Source: Oscillospiraceae bacterium (GTDB taxonomy: Bacteria; Bacillota; Clostridia; Oscillospirales; Oscillospiraceae). Taken from it: a stretch of 5,783 nucleotides of DNA. Where the stretch lies: NCBI GenBank assembly GCA_017399325.1, contig JAFQDY010000075.1, positions 1 through 5,783 of the forward strand, written 5' to 3'. The stretch's first letter is position 1; every line of letters starts with the position of its first letter. Shown here one piece after another: positions 5,757 to 5,783 of the stretch. Position numbers and translations under genes: made by a program. Below the pieces are notes generated by a model. The model worked only from the letters and a program-made list of their open reading frames with translations, did no database searches and was not told where the DNA came from.

Positions 5757-5783
5757 GGACCGGGGGAAAAGCCGGACGAATTA
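5757..5783 (+). ncRNA. Group II intron domain VI, 5' part (cut by window edge)
   Basis: After domain V the sequence runs GGACCGGGGGAAAAGCCGG and a few AT-rich bases to the window edge. From knowledge of related introns this is the 5' strand of domain VI, which carries on its 3' strand the bulged branch-point adenosine and then the AY 3' splice site. Those parts are not in the window, so exon 2 of recD2 cannot be inspected. Confidence 0.7.

Larger units (their letters stand above)
2915..5783 (+). mobile_element. Group II intron with reverse transcriptase/maturase, inserted sense in recD2 (3' end off window)
   Basis: A group II intron is a self-splicing ribozyme and retroelement that moves by reverse splicing into DNA followed by reverse transcription. 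The 5' boundary is placed at 2915 because GTGCGA matches the family consensus GUGYG. It also falls exactly where the conserved RecD2 sequence HKSQGS-E breaks. In order there follow a structured non-coding stretch (domains I-III), a domain IV whose basal stem can be paired by eye (3641-3669 with 5689-5718), the protein-coding ORF in the loop of domain IV, a canonical domain V (5723-5756) and the first part of domain VI. At least 2869 nt are present; probably only a few tens of bases, including the bulged adenosine and the 3' AY end, are missing. The intron is clearly more AT-rich than its host gene. All visible parts look intact, so it could be active, but splicing cannot be shown from sequence alone. 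Confidence 0.94.

Noticed and set aside
2915..5783. Retron, diversity-generating retroelement or defence-associated reverse transcriptase
   Set aside because: The protein has the maturase and HNH regions of group II intron proteins. It is flanked by a group II 5' consensus, a domain IV stem and domain V. No template/variable repeat pair or msr/msd structure is evident.
1..5783. CRISPR arrays, tRNA or rRNA genes, rho-independent terminators
   Set aside because: No regularly spaced repeats, no tRNA-like cloverleaf and no GC hairpin followed by a T run were seen. The hairpins present belong to the ribozyme.

Overview
The window looks like a chromosomal segment of a moderately GC-rich Firmicute, most likely a gut-type Clostridia (Oscillospiraceae-like) organism. 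This is inference, based on the clostridial F0 gene order (a small AtpZ-like protein, then atpI, then atpB), the stand-alone RecD2-type helicase, the strong AGGAG-type ribosome binding sites and the type of group II intron present.

Layout: positions 1-741 hold the start of a minus-strand ATP synthase operon. An extended -10 promoter (783-811) drives an AtpZ-like two-helix membrane protein, then subunit I (AtpI), then subunit a (AtpB), of which only the first 22 codons are in the window. Positions 742-903 are a divergent intergenic region. On the plus strand, recD2 starts at a TTG (904) with a good ribosome binding site. It runs intact through all N-terminal and most helicase motifs until 2914, where it is interrupted inside helicase motif VI, after the first base of what should be the Glu codon of HKSQGSE.

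The interruption is a group II intron in the sense orientation, starting with GTGCGA at 2915 and running past the right edge. Its 5' ribozyme part (domains I-III) fills about 2915-3640. A long basal stem of domain IV can be read directly (3641-3669 with 5689-5718). The loop of domain IV carries the intron-encoded protein: a 640-residue reverse transcriptase/maturase with an HNH endonuclease domain. A canonical 34-nt domain V lies at 5723-5756 and the beginning of domain VI at 5757-5783. The branch point, the 3' splice site and the last part of recD2 lie beyond the window.

How it works together: the intron RNA and its protein form a splicing and retrohoming RNP. Because the intron is in the sense strand of recD2, the helicase can be restored only if the intron splices. 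Without splicing, translation adds nine intron-encoded residues and stops at 2943, which removes the end of motif VI and the C-terminus. Base composition agrees with an intruder: a sampled 60-base line of recD2 (1261-1320) has 35 G+C, while one in the intron ORF (4321-4380) has 24. The most unusual structural feature is an imperfect direct repeat (28 of 31 bases) inside the 5' ribozyme region, 229 nt apart.
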